A stretch of 64,000 bases of DNA. Source: an uncultured Paracoccaceae bacterium (lineage in GTDB: Bacteria; Pseudomonadota; Alphaproteobacteria; Rhodobacterales; Rhodobacteraceae). Under the pieces are notes generated by a model. The model was not told the DNA's origin. It did no database searches and saw nothing but the letters and a program-made list of their open reading frames with translations. A program made the translations under genes and the position numbers. Positions within the stretch are counted from its first letter, which is position 1. The number at the start of each line of letters is the position of its first letter. The stretch covers positions 310,001 through 374,000 of the forward strand of contig CANKYO010000002.1 of assembly GCA_947488175.1 (NCBI GenBank), read 5' to 3'. Positions 24,937-33,850 of the stretch are shown here, in pieces.

Positions 24937-27170
24937 TAGACCAGCCAATCGGCCACGGCCCGCCGCACGGATTGATCGCCATTGGCAATGGCGTCGTCCA
25001 TCACGGCTTTGACCTCTGACAGATCGACCCGGCGCAACAGATGCTTCACCGGCCCGATGGAGGCAGGACGCATCGACAGGCTGCGCAGGCCAAGCGCGGC
25101 AAAGCACAGTGCCTCGACCGGGCGACCGGCATCCTCGCCGCAGAAGGAAAGCGGCGTGTTGTGGACCTCGCAGCGTTTGATCACCCGCTCGATGAAAGAC
25201 AGGAAACTGACATCAAGCGTGTCATAACGCTTGCGCACCCGTTCATTTTCACGATCCGCAGCAAAGAAGAACTGTTTGAGGTCATTGCCACCGATCGAGA
25301 CGAAATCCACCTCATCAAAGAAAGCATCGGGCGCAAAGGCCAGCGATGGCGTTTCCAGCATGGCCCCCACTTCCAGACTGGACGGCAGGGGGTGCCCCAG
25401 AATTTTTTCCCTTGCGATGGCTTTGTCCATCTCGGCCTTGGCATCGCGGAATTCCCGGATTTGGGTAATGAACGGGAACATCACAGCAAGTGGTCCGCCA
25501 TTCGCGGCCCGCAGCAAGGCCTGCAATTGCATGCGCAAGACACCCGGTTTGTCGAGGCCCACCCGTATCGCACGCCAGCCCATGGCCGGGTTCGGTTCGT
25601 CATTGGGCTTCATATAGGGCAGGACCTTGTCGGACCCGATATCCAGGGTCCGGAACGCCACACGCTTGCCCGCGGCGGCATTCACGACACGCGAATAAAG
25701 CGCGGAAAGCTCGGCCCGTTTGGGCATCTGGTTGCGGATCAGGAATTGCAGTTCTGTGCGGAACAGGCCAACCCCTTCAGCACCCGACCCAGCCAGCGAC
25801 GGCAGATCTGCAATCAGGCCAGCATTCATCTGCAGCGATATGACATTACCGCATTTGGTTTCCGCAGGCAGATCACGGATCGAGGCATAGCGTTCTTGCG
25901 CGCGGGTCTGCATCGCCAGTTTGTCACGAAACGCAGCATGAACGGTATCGTCAGGTCGCAAATGGGCGATGCCCTGTTCGCCGTCCACAAGGATCGGGTC
26001 ACCGTTCAGCGCCTCGCGGACAACCCCCTTGGCATTGATGACCAGCGGGATGGCCCAGGCGCGGGCAACGATGGTCGCGTGGCTCCCGACAGAGCCTTCT
26101 TCAAGCACGATGCCTTTAAGCTTTTTGCCGTATTCCAGCAATTCGCCCGGGCCGATATTGCGGGCCACAAGGATCGGGTTGTCGGGCATATCAGCCTTGG
26201 CGTCGGCCCCCTGACCGGTGAGTATTCGCAACAGACGGTTGGACAGGTCATCAAGGTCATGCAGGCGCTCGCGCATGTAAGGGTCAGCGGATTTCGACAG
26301 CCGGGCGCGGGCCAGCGACTGTTCCTTTTCAACCGCAGCTTCGGCCGAAAGGCCGTTTTCGACATCGGCCTTCATACGGCGCAGCCAACCGTCTGAATTG
26401 GCAAACATGCGATACGCTTCAAGAACCTGAATCTGATCCGTATCCGCTGACCGGGCCCCGACCAGCATATTGTCGACCGCCTTGCGTAGTTCCTCAATCG
26501 CGGCATAAAGCCGGTCATTCTCCTTTTCAGGATCGTCCGAAATCGGGTTTGTGACCACGACGCGGGGTTCATGCAGGAACACCTTGCCCTCGCTGGCCCC
26601 TTCCTGCGCGACAGAGCCACGCAGCATCACGGGCTGCTGGTGACGGGCGGACAAGGCAGCCCCTTCACCAACAAACGCGCCAAGTTCGGTCATTTCAGCG
26701 ATGACCATGGCGACGATTTCGAGGGCATAGACCTCATCAGGGGTAAACTTGCGCGCGGCCTTTGATTGGACCACCAGCACGCCAAGCACATCCCCAAGGC
26801 GCTGGATCGGTACGCCGCAGAACGACGAAAACCGTTCCTCGCCGGTTTCCGGCATGTAGCGGAACCCTTTTTCGGCGGGGGCGTCCGCAGTGTTGATCAC
26901 ACTGCGGCTTTTGGCTGTGCGGCCGACAAGACCCTCGCCCAATCGCATCCGTGTCTGGTGAACCGCCTCGCGCTCCAATCCTTTGGTGGCGCACAGCTCC
27001 AGCGTTTCGGTATCGCGAAACAGGTAGATCGAACAGACCTCGGTCTGCATCGAATTGGCGATCAGGTTCACAACCGAATCAAGCCGCGCCTGACCCTCGT
27101 TGTCCGCTGCCAACGCCTCGCGCAAGCGGCCAAGCAGCTTGCGGCTTTCCGTTTCCAACCGATGTGGCAT
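24927..27170 (-). CDS. ptsP: phosphoenolpyruvate-protein phosphotransferase, nitrogen PTS enzyme I
   Basis: EI-Ntr, which moves phosphate from PEP to NPr in the regulatory nitrogen PTS. The 747 residues comprise an N-terminal GAF domain (about 15-165), the NPr-binding and phosphohistidine domain with GSVGSHATIVARAW, and the PEP-binding barrel with EGVGLFRTELQFL, SLEVGAMLETPSLAF and the catalytic Cys in TPLSFCGEDAGRP. 35 bases downstream of lysC in the same direction. No sugar-specific PTS genes nearby, which fits a regulatory PTS. Confidence 0.95.
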   Translation of the reverse strand: MPHRLETESRKLLGRLREALAADNEGQARLDSVVNLIANSMQTEVCSIYLFRDTETLELCATKGLEREAVHQTRMRLGEGLVGRTAKSRSVINTADAPAEKGFRYMPETGEERFSSFCGVPIQRLGDVLGVLVVQSKAARKFTPDEVYALEIVAMVIAEMTELGAFVGEGAALSARHQQPVMLRGSVAQEGASEGKVFLHEPRVVVTNPISDDPEKENDRLYAAIEELRKAVDNMLVGARSADTDQIQVLEAYRMFANSDGWLRRMKADVENGLSAEAAVEKEQSLARARLSKSADPYMRERLHDLDDLSNRLLRILTGQGADAKADMPDNPILVARNIGPGELLEYGKKLKGIVLEEGSVGSHATIVARAWAIPLVINAKGVVREALNGDPILVDGEQGIAHLRPDDTVHAAFRDKLAMQTRAQERYASIRDLPAETKCGNVISLQMNAGLIADLPSLAGSGAEGVGLFRTELQFLIRNQMPKRAELSALYSRVVNAAAGKRVAFRTLDIGSDKVLPYMKPNDEPNPAMGWRAIRVGLDKPGVLRMQLQALLRAANGGPLAVMFPFITQIREFRDAKAEMDKAIAREKILGHPLPSSLEVGAMLETPSLAFAPDAFFDEVDFVSIGGNDLKQFFFAADRENERVRKRYDTLDVSFLSFIERVIKRCEVHNTPLSFCGEDAGRPVEALCFAALGLRSLSMRPASIGPVKHLLRRVDLSEVKAVMDDAIANGDQSVRRAVADWLVYQV

Positions 27171-27205
27171 AAGCCCCCTTTGAGCAGACCACCCTGTGAG
27201 ACGGG

Positions 27206-28444
27206 TTAGCCTGCCTTTTCCAATTCGAAAGCATCATGAAGGGCTTGCACAGCAAGTTCCATGTATTTTCTGTCAATCAGGACGGAAATTTTTATCTCGG
27301 AGGTTGTAATCACCTTGATGTTGATACCCTCAGCCGAGAGTACCTTGAACATCTTGGCGGCAACACCCGTATGGCTGCGCATGCCGATGCCCACAACGGA
27401 AACCTTGGCGACGCCTTCATCGGCGACCAGATCGTGAAAGTTGATCTCGCCGCTTGCTTTCGCTTCCTGCATGGCTTTTTCAGCGCGCAGCACCTGATCG
27501 GTGGGGCAGGAAAACGTCATATCCGTGCGCCCTTCTTCCGAGATATTCTGCACGATCATGTCCACATTGACCCCCGCATCTGAAAGCGGGCCAAAGATCG
27601 CGGCGGCAATGCCTGGCCGGTCCGCGACCGAGATCAGGGTCATCTTGGCCTCATCACGGGAATAGGCGACACCGGCGACAACGTTGGATTCCATGATTTC
27701 CTCCTCATCGCAGACAAGCGTTCCAGCGCTGTCCGATGGTTCTTCGAATGATGACAGCACCCGCAGGCGCACCTTGTAGCGCATCGCCAGTTCAACCGAA
27801 CGAGTCTGCAGGACCTTTGCGCCAAGGGACGCCAGTTCCAGCATTTCCTCAAACGCAATCCGGTCCAGCTTGCGCGCTTTGGATGTGATGCGCGGATCTG
27901 TGGTATAGACACCATCGACATCAGTGTAGATATCACAGCGTTCGGCACCAAAGGCGGCAGCAAAGGCCACCGCCGTCGTATCAGACCCACCGCGCCCCAG
28001 CGTTGTGATCCGGCCTTCGGGGCTGATCCCCTGAAAGCCCGCGACAACGGCGACCTTCATACCTTCACCGAATTTGGCGGTGATATTGTCCGTCGGGATA
28101 TCCTCGATCCGGGCGCTGGAATGGGCGGATGTGGTCATGACCGGCACCTGCCAGCCCTGCCAACTCCGCGCCGGGATATCCATCTCCTGCAGCCGCAGCG
28201 CCATCAATCCGGCGGTCACGTTTTCGCCCGAAGACACGATCGCATCGTATTCGCGGGCGTCATATAGGGGCGATGTTTCCTCGACCCAGCCCACCAACTC
28301 GTTTGTCTTGCCCGACATGGCCGAGACGATGACGATCACGTCATACCCATTGGCCACTTCGAGGGCCACACGCTTTGCCGCGCGTGCGATCCGGTCGAGA
28401 TTGGCAACAGATGTGCCCCCAAATTTCATCACAAGCGTCGGCAT
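27206..28444 (-). CDS. lysC: aspartate kinase
   Basis: First step of the aspartate pathway to lysine, threonine, methionine and diaminopimelate. The 412 residues show KFGGTSVANLDRI, VVAGFQGISPEGRITTLGRG (ATP and Asp binding) and two C-terminal ACT domains (about 270-412) for feedback control. The start at 28444 is preceded by AGGAAG at 5 bases; the longer in-frame ORF upstream is not used because the family starts MPTLVMKFGGTS. Confidence 0.96.
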   Translation of the reverse strand: MPTLVMKFGGTSVANLDRIARAAKRVALEVANGYDVIVIVSAMSGKTNELVGWVEETSPLYDAREYDAIVSSGENVTAGLMALRLQEMDIPARSWQGWQVPVMTTSAHSSARIEDIPTDNITAKFGEGMKVAVVAGFQGISPEGRITTLGRGGSDTTAVAFAAAFGAERCDIYTDVDGVYTTDPRITSKARKLDRIAFEEMLELASLGAKVLQTRSVELAMRYKVRLRVLSSFEEPSDSAGTLVCDEEEIMESNVVAGVAYSRDEAKMTLISVADRPGIAAAIFGPLSDAGVNVDMIVQNISEEGRTDMTFSCPTDQVLRAEKAMQEAKASGEINFHDLVADEGVAKVSVVGIGMRSHTGVAAKMFKVLSAEGINIKVITTSEIKISVLIDRKYMELAVQALHDAFELEKAG

Positions 28445-28515
28445 CAGTCTTCCTAAGGAAACGAGGTACTTGGTCGGCGTTCCCTTTAAAGAGGCCGGGG
28501 GCGAAGGGCAATCGG

Positions 28516-29166
28516 TTAGTAGGGGTGCTGCTGACCGTCCCAGGTTTCGAAACAGCCAGTCGTTTCGGGGCCAAGTGCGGCAAATCGGTCCATCAACCCG
28601 CACGCGCTTTGCTCTGTGCTGATCGCAGCGGCTGAACCGCCCATATCCGTGCGCACCCAACCGGGGTGATAGATGCCAACGCTAATACCCTCCGGCGCCA
28701 GATCAGCCGCAAGGTTCCGGCCAAGGTTCAGCGCCGCCGCCTTGCTGGCGCGATAGATATAGCTGCCACCCGGCGCGTGCGTGTCCGAGGCCATCTGCGA
28801 GGAAATAATGGCGATTTTGGCGCTACCCGCGCGACGCAGATGCGGCAACAGATGCTGGATGCTCATAAAGACACCGGTCACATTAGTGGCAAAACCCTGC
28901 GCCCACATGTCGGCAGGATAGCCGCTATCCAGCGATTGCCCCTTATCAGGATAGATCCCCGCATTGCAGATCAGAAGGTCAATTGCGGTGTCACCCAACG
29001 ATGCGGCCAGCCGGGCATGCGACGCAGGGTCGGCCACATCCAGTTCACGCATTGCCCCTGCATCCGGCTGCCGGTGCGTGCCGATGACAGTTGCGCCCGC
29101 GTCAGCATAACCATCGAACAGGGCCTTGCCGATGCCACGACTGGCCCCTGTAATCAGGATCGTCAT
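28516..29166 (-). CDS. short-chain dehydrogenase, C-factor-like
   Basis: 216-residue SDR. Rossmann TILITGASRGIGKALF, ICNAGIYPDKGQ, catalytic Ser in AIISSQMASDT and Tyr-Lys in YIYRASKAAALNL. It is close to the CsgA/C-factor branch, which often acts on unknown carbonyls. In a minus-strand run after the DUF1178 gene and 71 bases before lysC. Confidence 0.9.
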   Translation of the reverse strand: MTILITGASRGIGKALFDGYADAGATVIGTHRQPDAGAMRELDVADPASHARLAASLGDTAIDLLICNAGIYPDKGQSLDSGYPADMWAQGFATNVTGVFMSIQHLLPHLRRAGSAKIAIISSQMASDTHAPGGSYIYRASKAAALNLGRNLAADLAPEGISVGIYHPGWVRTDMGGSAAAISTEQSACGLMDRFAALGPETTGCFETWDGQQHPY

Positions 29167-29188
29167 CTATGCTTCCCCTTGTCTGGGA

Positions 29189-29593
29189 TCAGTTCGTTTT
29201 CTTGCGCGGCACGAATGGCAGTGGCATGACGGGAATACCGTCATCAACCAGTTTCTTGGCATCGTCCAGCTTGGCCTCACCATAGATGGGACGTTCCGGC
29301 ACGATACCATCATGCATATCGCGCGCCTCTTTCGCAAAAGAGGTGCCGACATAGTCGGAATTCGCCTCGACCTGCTTGCGAAGCTCGGCCAATGCGGTCT
29401 CAGCTTTTTTGGGCACCGTGATGTCCGACGATGTGCTGACCGACGGTGCCATGACGGATTTCGTCACCGCCGTCGATCCGCAGGAGGTGCAATTGATCAT
29501 ACCTGCCGCCACCAGCTTGTCGAACGCGTCGCCGGACTGAAACCAGCTTTCAAAGGCGTGGTTCTGGTTGCATTTGAGGTGAAAACGGATCAT
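29189..29593 (-). CDS. DUF1178 family protein
   Basis: 134-residue conserved alphaproteobacterial protein. The N-terminal zinc-ribbon-like part has MIRFHLKCNQNHAFESWF and INCTSCGS; the C-terminal part carries KEARDMHDGIVPERPIYG. Function unknown. Located between the Nudix gene and the SDR gene, all on the minus strand. Confidence 0.9.
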   Translation of the reverse strand: MIRFHLKCNQNHAFESWFQSGDAFDKLVAAGMINCTSCGSTAVTKSVMAPSVSTSSDITVPKKAETALAELRKQVEANSDYVGTSFAKEARDMHDGIVPERPIYGEAKLDDAKKLVDDGIPVMPLPFVPRKKTN

Positions 29594-29656
29594 GGCCTTA
29601 GTACCTGTACATCTGGACCGTTAAATAGGGGTTTTCGCGACCCATGCAAGTTTTGC

Positions 29657-30130
29657 CTACTTACGCAACTTATGCGGGGCAAAGGTGGCGACGATGTGTT
29701 TCAGCTGGGGTTCCGACAGCTTTTTTGCCGCCTTTTTCGCGCTGAACCACTTGCGCCGCCGCTGGTGTTTTTCCGGCCACTTGCTGTGAACATGAAGGAC
29801 ATGCACCGGATAAACCATCACGACAATCGGCGCCCCGTCAACCTTGAGCGGCTTGCTGTAGGTATAGACCCCGACGCAGTGATCAATGGCATCACCGCTG
29901 ACGCCAGCCTCCTCCATCGCTTCGGTGGCGGCGGCTAGGGCTGGAGTCTGTTTGTGCATCGGCCAGCCTTTCGGCAGGATCCAGCGCTGGCTGTTGCGGC
30001 TGGTCACAAGGCAGATCTGCAACTGATCATTCTTGATCCGCCAGCAAAGTGCCGCAAACTGCGCCCGCACATCGGTTTTCCGCCCGGTCCGAAATCTAAG
30101 GGGAAGTTGTTGTGCAGGTGATTTCGCCAT
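29657..30130 (-). CDS. Nudix hydrolase with a degenerate Nudix box
   Basis: 157 residues. The fold is supported by LVTSRNSQRWILPKGWPMH and the helix ALAAATEAMEEAGVSG. In the canonical box GX5EX7REXXEEXGX the first Glu is Gln and the Arg is Thr here, while the metal-binding EAMEEAG remains. Members with this WILPKGW pattern act on diphosphoinositol or dinucleoside polyphosphates. The basic C-terminus (RRRKWFSAKKAAKKL) is typical. The start at 30130 is used rather than a longer non-ATG start. Divergent from the HDAC-like gene by 33 bases. Confidence 0.85.
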   Translation of the reverse strand: MAKSPAQQLPLRFRTGRKTDVRAQFAALCWRIKNDQLQICLVTSRNSQRWILPKGWPMHKQTPALAAATEAMEEAGVSGDAIDHCVGVYTYSKPLKVDGAPIVVMVYPVHVLHVHSKWPEKHQRRRKWFSAKKAAKKLSEPQLKHIVATFAPHKLRK

Positions 30131-30163
30131 GGTTCCGATCGTAAATTGGGTTACATCCCTGAC

Positions 30164-31321
30164 ATGTCTGCAGTTATTCACGCGTCACGAGGCCCGGCAA
30201 CCCCCTTGCCGCGATTTATCGGGTCCGAGATCTACCGCCATTCGAGCTATGGCGCGTGGCATCCATTGCGTGTCCCACGTGTGTCGACGGTCATGGATCT
30301 GGCCCGCGCCATGAACTGGTTGCCACCTGGGCAGTTCATCAACAGCCCCCGCGCCAAGCCCGCCGCGCTGCATGGGTTTCACACGCCGGAATATGTCGCC
30401 GCCTTGCAGGCCGCTGAAGACGCGCAAGCCGTGACCGATCATGTCCGCGAAAGGCACGGACTCGGCACACCATCCAACCCCATCTTTGCAGAGATGTATC
30501 GCCGTCCCGCCACCTCTGCCGGTGCGGCCATGCTGGCCGGTGAACTGCTCGCCAAGGGCGGTGTCATCTATACCCCGGCGGGCGGCACCCATCACGGGTT
30601 GCCCGACCGGGCCAACGGGTTTTGTTACCTGAACGATCCGGTGCTTGCGATTCAGTCCTTGCGCCGCAATGGCGCGCGCCGCATCGCCTATGTCGATATC
30701 GATGCCCATCACCCGGACGGGGTGGAACATGCCTTTGCGGATGATCCCGACACGCTGCTGATTTCCGTGCATGAGCAGAACCGGTGGCCGCGCACCGGCG
30801 CATTGACGGATCGGGGGGCGGGCCAAGTTTATAACCTGCCGGTCCCGCCGGGCCTGCACGATGATGATATGGCGCTGATCCGTGATCAGGTGATCCTGCC
30901 GCTGGTCGCGGGCTTTCGACCCGACGCCATCGTCCTGCAATGCGGGGCCGATGCGGTGGCCGAAGATCCACAATCGCGCCTGACCCTGTCCAACAACGCC
31001 CATTGGGCGATTGTCGCGGCGCTGGGCACGCTCACCTCGCGCTATCTGGTGCTGGGTGGCGGTGGCTATAACCCTTGGTCTGTCGGCAGGCTCTGGACCG
31101 GTGTTTGGGCCACCCTGACCGGAGCAGAGATCCCCGACACACTGCCAGACGCTGCACAGGACGTGTTGCGCGCCTTGCGTTGGGATGGCCCGAAGCGGGC
31201 GCGCCAGCCGCAGCCGCACTGGATCACGACCTTGCGCGATGTCCCACATAACGGGCTGATTGATGCGGATGTGCGGCAACGCGCCGATGCCCTGATCGCA
31301 CGCGCAAGGGCATGGGTCTGA
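30164..31321 (+). CDS. histone deacetylase-family (AcuC-like) amidohydrolase
   Basis: Zinc-dependent deacetylase-fold enzyme, 385 residues. Expected features are GGTHHGLPDRANGFCYLND (active-site His pair), YVDIDAHHPDGVEHAF (zinc Asp and His), CGADAVAEDP (second zinc Asp) and LGGGGYNPWSVGRLW. The usual HHGDG reads HHPDG here. Bacterial members remove acetyl groups from acetyl-CoA synthetase, polyamines or other amines; the target is unknown. The ATG at 30164 is chosen over an upstream TTG. Confidence 0.9.
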   Translation: MSAVIHASRGPATPLPRFIGSEIYRHSSYGAWHPLRVPRVSTVMDLARAMNWLPPGQFINSPRAKPAALHGFHTPEYVAALQAAEDAQAVTDHVRERHGLGTPSNPIFAEMYRRPATSAGAAMLAGELLAKGGVIYTPAGGTHHGLPDRANGFCYLNDPVLAIQSLRRNGARRIAYVDIDAHHPDGVEHAFADDPDTLLISVHEQNRWPRTGALTDRGAGQVYNLPVPPGLHDDDMALIRDQVILPLVAGFRPDAIVLQCGADAVAEDPQSRLTLSNNAHWAIVAALGTLTSRYLVLGGGGYNPWSVGRLWTGVWATLTGAEIPDTLPDAAQDVLRALRWDGPKRARQPQPHWITTLRDVPHNGLIDADVRQRADALIARARAWV

Positions 31322-31359
31322 CCCTTGCCATGCCCGCCTAACCGCCGGATAGTCGCCGC

Positions 31360-32097
31360 ATGAAGGCGCGCATTTTCACTTTTGTTTACTTGCTGATATC
31401 AGCACCCGCCACCAACGCGGAGGTCGTGGTTTTTGCAGCCGCAAGCCTGAAAGAACCACTGGATGCGATGGCCGCAGATTTCGGTGACGTCACTCTGTCC
31501 TACGGCGGCAGCGGCACGCTGGCACGTCAACTAACGTTGGGTGCACCGGCGGATGTCGTTGTGCTGGCCAATGATGAATGGATGCAGGCACTTGTGACCT
31601 CCGGGCGGATCAAGGCTGACGGGATTGTCGATCTGGCAAGCAATCGTCTTGTGCTGATTGGGACAGATGACGCGCCTGACGTTTCCTTGACCGAGGACGG
31701 CATCGACAATGCGTTAGGCAACGCCCGCATCGCCGTTGGCCTGACAAACGCGGTCCCCGCGGGCATCTACGCCAAGGCTGCCCTGACCTCGCTCAACCTC
31801 TGGCCTGCCTTCGCAGACAGGCTGGCCGAAGTCGATAATGTCCGCGCCGCCCTGACGCTGGTGATCCGCGGGCAGACGCCGCTGGGCATCGTCTACGCCA
31901 CCGACGCTAGGGTTAGCGAAGCGGTCCGCATCGTGGCGACCTTTCCCGCCGACAGCCATCCGCCCATCCGCTACCTCGGGGCCGTGACATCGGACAAGGC
32001 AGAGGCAGGCGCGTTTCTGGCCCATATGTCCTCGCCCGCCGGGCGCGCCCAATTTGCCGCCGCGGGATTTCTGCCGCCACAGGACCTGACGCAATGA
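31360..32097 (+). CDS. modA: molybdate ABC transporter substrate-binding protein
   Basis: Periplasmic molybdate or tungstate binder, 245 residues including a signal peptide (residues 1-20, ending PATNA). The mature start EVVVFAAASLKEPLDAMA and YGGSGTLARQL, GAPADVVVLANDEWM, TNAVPAGIYAK are the family's ligand-loop signatures. It overlaps modB by ATGA. Confidence 0.95.
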   Translation: MKARIFTFVYLLISAPATNAEVVVFAAASLKEPLDAMAADFGDVTLSYGGSGTLARQLTLGAPADVVVLANDEWMQALVTSGRIKADGIVDLASNRLVLIGTDDAPDVSLTEDGIDNALGNARIAVGLTNAVPAGIYAKAALTSLNLWPAFADRLAEVDNVRAALTLVIRGQTPLGIVYATDARVSEAVRIVATFPADSHPPIRYLGAVTSDKAEAGAFLAHMSSPAGRAQFAAAGFLPPQDLTQ

Positions 32098-32789
32098 TGG
32101 AAAGCCTCGGCCCAGCCGAATGGACCGCGATCTGGCTGTCCCTGCGGGTGGCCGTGGTCGCCACGATCTGCGCGCTACCCGTGGCGGTTGCCGTGGCCTA
32201 TTTGCTCGCGCGCAAGCAGTTTCCGGGTCGGCAATTACTGAACGGGCTGGTCCATATGCCGCTCGTATTGCCCCCCGTGGTGACCGGCTATCTGCTGTTG
32301 GTCCTGTTCGGTCAGACCGGCCCGATTGGCGAGTTTCTCAATGATACATTCGGGATCACGCTTGCCTTCCGCTGGACCGGGGCCGCGCTCGCCGCCGCGA
32401 TCATGGCCTTCCCCCTGATGGTCCGCGCGATCCGGCTCGCGATCGAGGCTGTCGATCAAGGGCTGGAAGAAGCTGCATCAACCCTCGGTGCCTCACGCTG
32501 GCGGATTTTCAGCACGGTCACCTTGCCCCTGATCCTGCCGGGTGTTCTGGCCAGCGCCATCCTCGGTTTTGCCAAGGCGCTGGGCGAGTTTGGCGCGACG
32601 ATCACCTTTGTCGCCGCGATCCCCGGTCAAACGCAAACAATTCCATCGGCCATCTACGGGCTGCTGCAGGTGCCAGGCGGTGAACCGGCCGTGGTCGGTC
32701 TCGTCATCGTCTCAGTCGTTCTGGCCATGGGCGCGCTGCTGATATCCGAATGGCTGGCGCGGCGCATGGCCCGGCAGGTGGGGCGCTGA
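32094..32789 (+). CDS. modB: molybdate ABC transporter permease
   Basis: Inner-membrane permease, 231 residues, five to six helices. EAA loop EEAASTLGASRWRIFSTV then TLPLILPG; ALGEFGATITFVAAIPGQTQ is typical of ModB. It starts in an ATGATG pair overlapping the modA stop and ends in a TGATG overlap with modC. Confidence 0.95.
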   Translation: MMESLGPAEWTAIWLSLRVAVVATICALPVAVAVAYLLARKQFPGRQLLNGLVHMPLVLPPVVTGYLLLVLFGQTGPIGEFLNDTFGITLAFRWTGAALAAAIMAFPLMVRAIRLAIEAVDQGLEEAASTLGASRWRIFSTVTLPLILPGVLASAILGFAKALGEFGATITFVAAIPGQTQTIPSAIYGLLQVPGGEPAVVGLVIVSVVLAMGALLISEWLARRMARQVGR

Positions 32790-33850
32790 TGCTGCAAGTG
32801 AGGATCACAAAGCGGTTGGGCGATTTCACCCTTGATGTGGATGTCACAGCACCCGCAGGCGTGACCGCGATATTCGGGCGGTCAGGGTCGGGCAAGACAT
32901 CTTTGGTCAACGCCGTGGCGGGCCTGTTGCGGCCCGATGCAGGGCGAATCGCCGTTGGCGATGACGTCCTGTTCGACAGCCAGACCCGGCAAAACCTGGC
33001 CCCGCAAAAGCGCCGTGTCGGCTATGTCTTCCAGGATGCGCGGCTGTTTCCCCACATGAACGTACAACGCAATCTGACCTATGGTGGCGACCACGACGCG
33101 GCCCGCGTGATCGAGGTGCTGGGGCTGGGTGATCTGTTGCAACGGCGCCCGGCGGGTCTGTCGGGCGGTGAACGCCAGCGGGTGGCGCTGGGTCGCGCCC
33201 TGATGTCTGATCCGCAGATCCTGCTGATGGACGAACCGCTTGCCGCACTCGACGCACCACGCAAGGCCGAAATCCTGCCCTATATCGAACGGCTGCGGGA
33301 CGAGGTGCAGATACCGATCCTCTATGTCAGCCACGACATGTCAGAGGTCGCGCGCCTTGCCAGCACCCTTGTCGTGCTTGAGGGCGGAACTGTCGTCGCA
33401 TCCGGCCCGGCAGGCGATGTTCTGGCGCGGCCCGACGCCGTGCCACTGCTGGGCGTTCGCGACGCCGGTTCGGTCATCATCGCCAAGGTGGCCGGGCGGC
33501 TGCTGGATGACGGCCTGACCGAGGTCGCCTTTTCCGGCGGGCGCATCGTCCTGCCCGGCAATCTGGGGCGGCTGGGCCAAAAGGTGCGGCTGCGCATCCC
33601 CGCGCAGGACGTGATCCTCGCGCGGGAGGCCCCGAAAGGCATCAGCGCACTGAACGTGCTGCCCGTGACGATCACGGCCATCGAACAGGGGCGCGGGCCG
33701 GGCGTGGCAGTCGGCCTTCGGGCGGGCAATGACCAGTTGCTGGCCCGCGTGACCCGCAGAAGCGCCAAACTGATGGAATTGGCCGAGGGCCAGCAAATCT
33801 TCGCGATCATCAAGGCAACAGCCGTCGGGCCGGAAGATATCGGCGGCTAA
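32789..33850 (+). CDS. modC: molybdate ABC transporter ATPase
   Basis: 353 residues. Walker A FGRSGSGKTSLVN, signature LSGGERQRVALGRAL, Walker B ILLMDEPLAALD, switch His YVSHDMSEV, then a C-terminal TOBE (molybdate-binding) domain with GISALNVLPVTITAIEQG. The start at 32789 overlaps the modB stop. No ModE gene or molybdate regulator is seen nearby. Its stop overlaps the convergent Kdo transferase stop. Confidence 0.95.
   Translation: MLQVRITKRLGDFTLDVDVTAPAGVTAIFGRSGSGKTSLVNAVAGLLRPDAGRIAVGDDVLFDSQTRQNLAPQKRRVGYVFQDARLFPHMNVQRNLTYGGDHDAARVIEVLGLGDLLQRRPAGLSGGERQRVALGRALMSDPQILLMDEPLAALDAPRKAEILPYIERLRDEVQIPILYVSHDMSEVARLASTLVVLEGGTVVASGPAGDVLARPDAVPLLGVRDAGSVIIAKVAGRLLDDGLTEVAFSGGRIVLPGNLGRLGQKVRLRIPAQDVILAREAPKGISALNVLPVTITAIEQGRGPGVAVGLRAGNDQLLARVTRRSAKLMELAEGQQIFAIIKATAVGPEDIGG

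Noticed and set aside
25041..26396. 451-codon plus-strand ORF
   Set aside because: Antisense shadow of ptsP in GC-rich DNA; composition rich in His, Gln and Arg, typical of a reverse-frame artefact.
30185..31279. 364-codon minus-strand ORF
   Set aside because: Antisense shadow of the HDAC-like gene.
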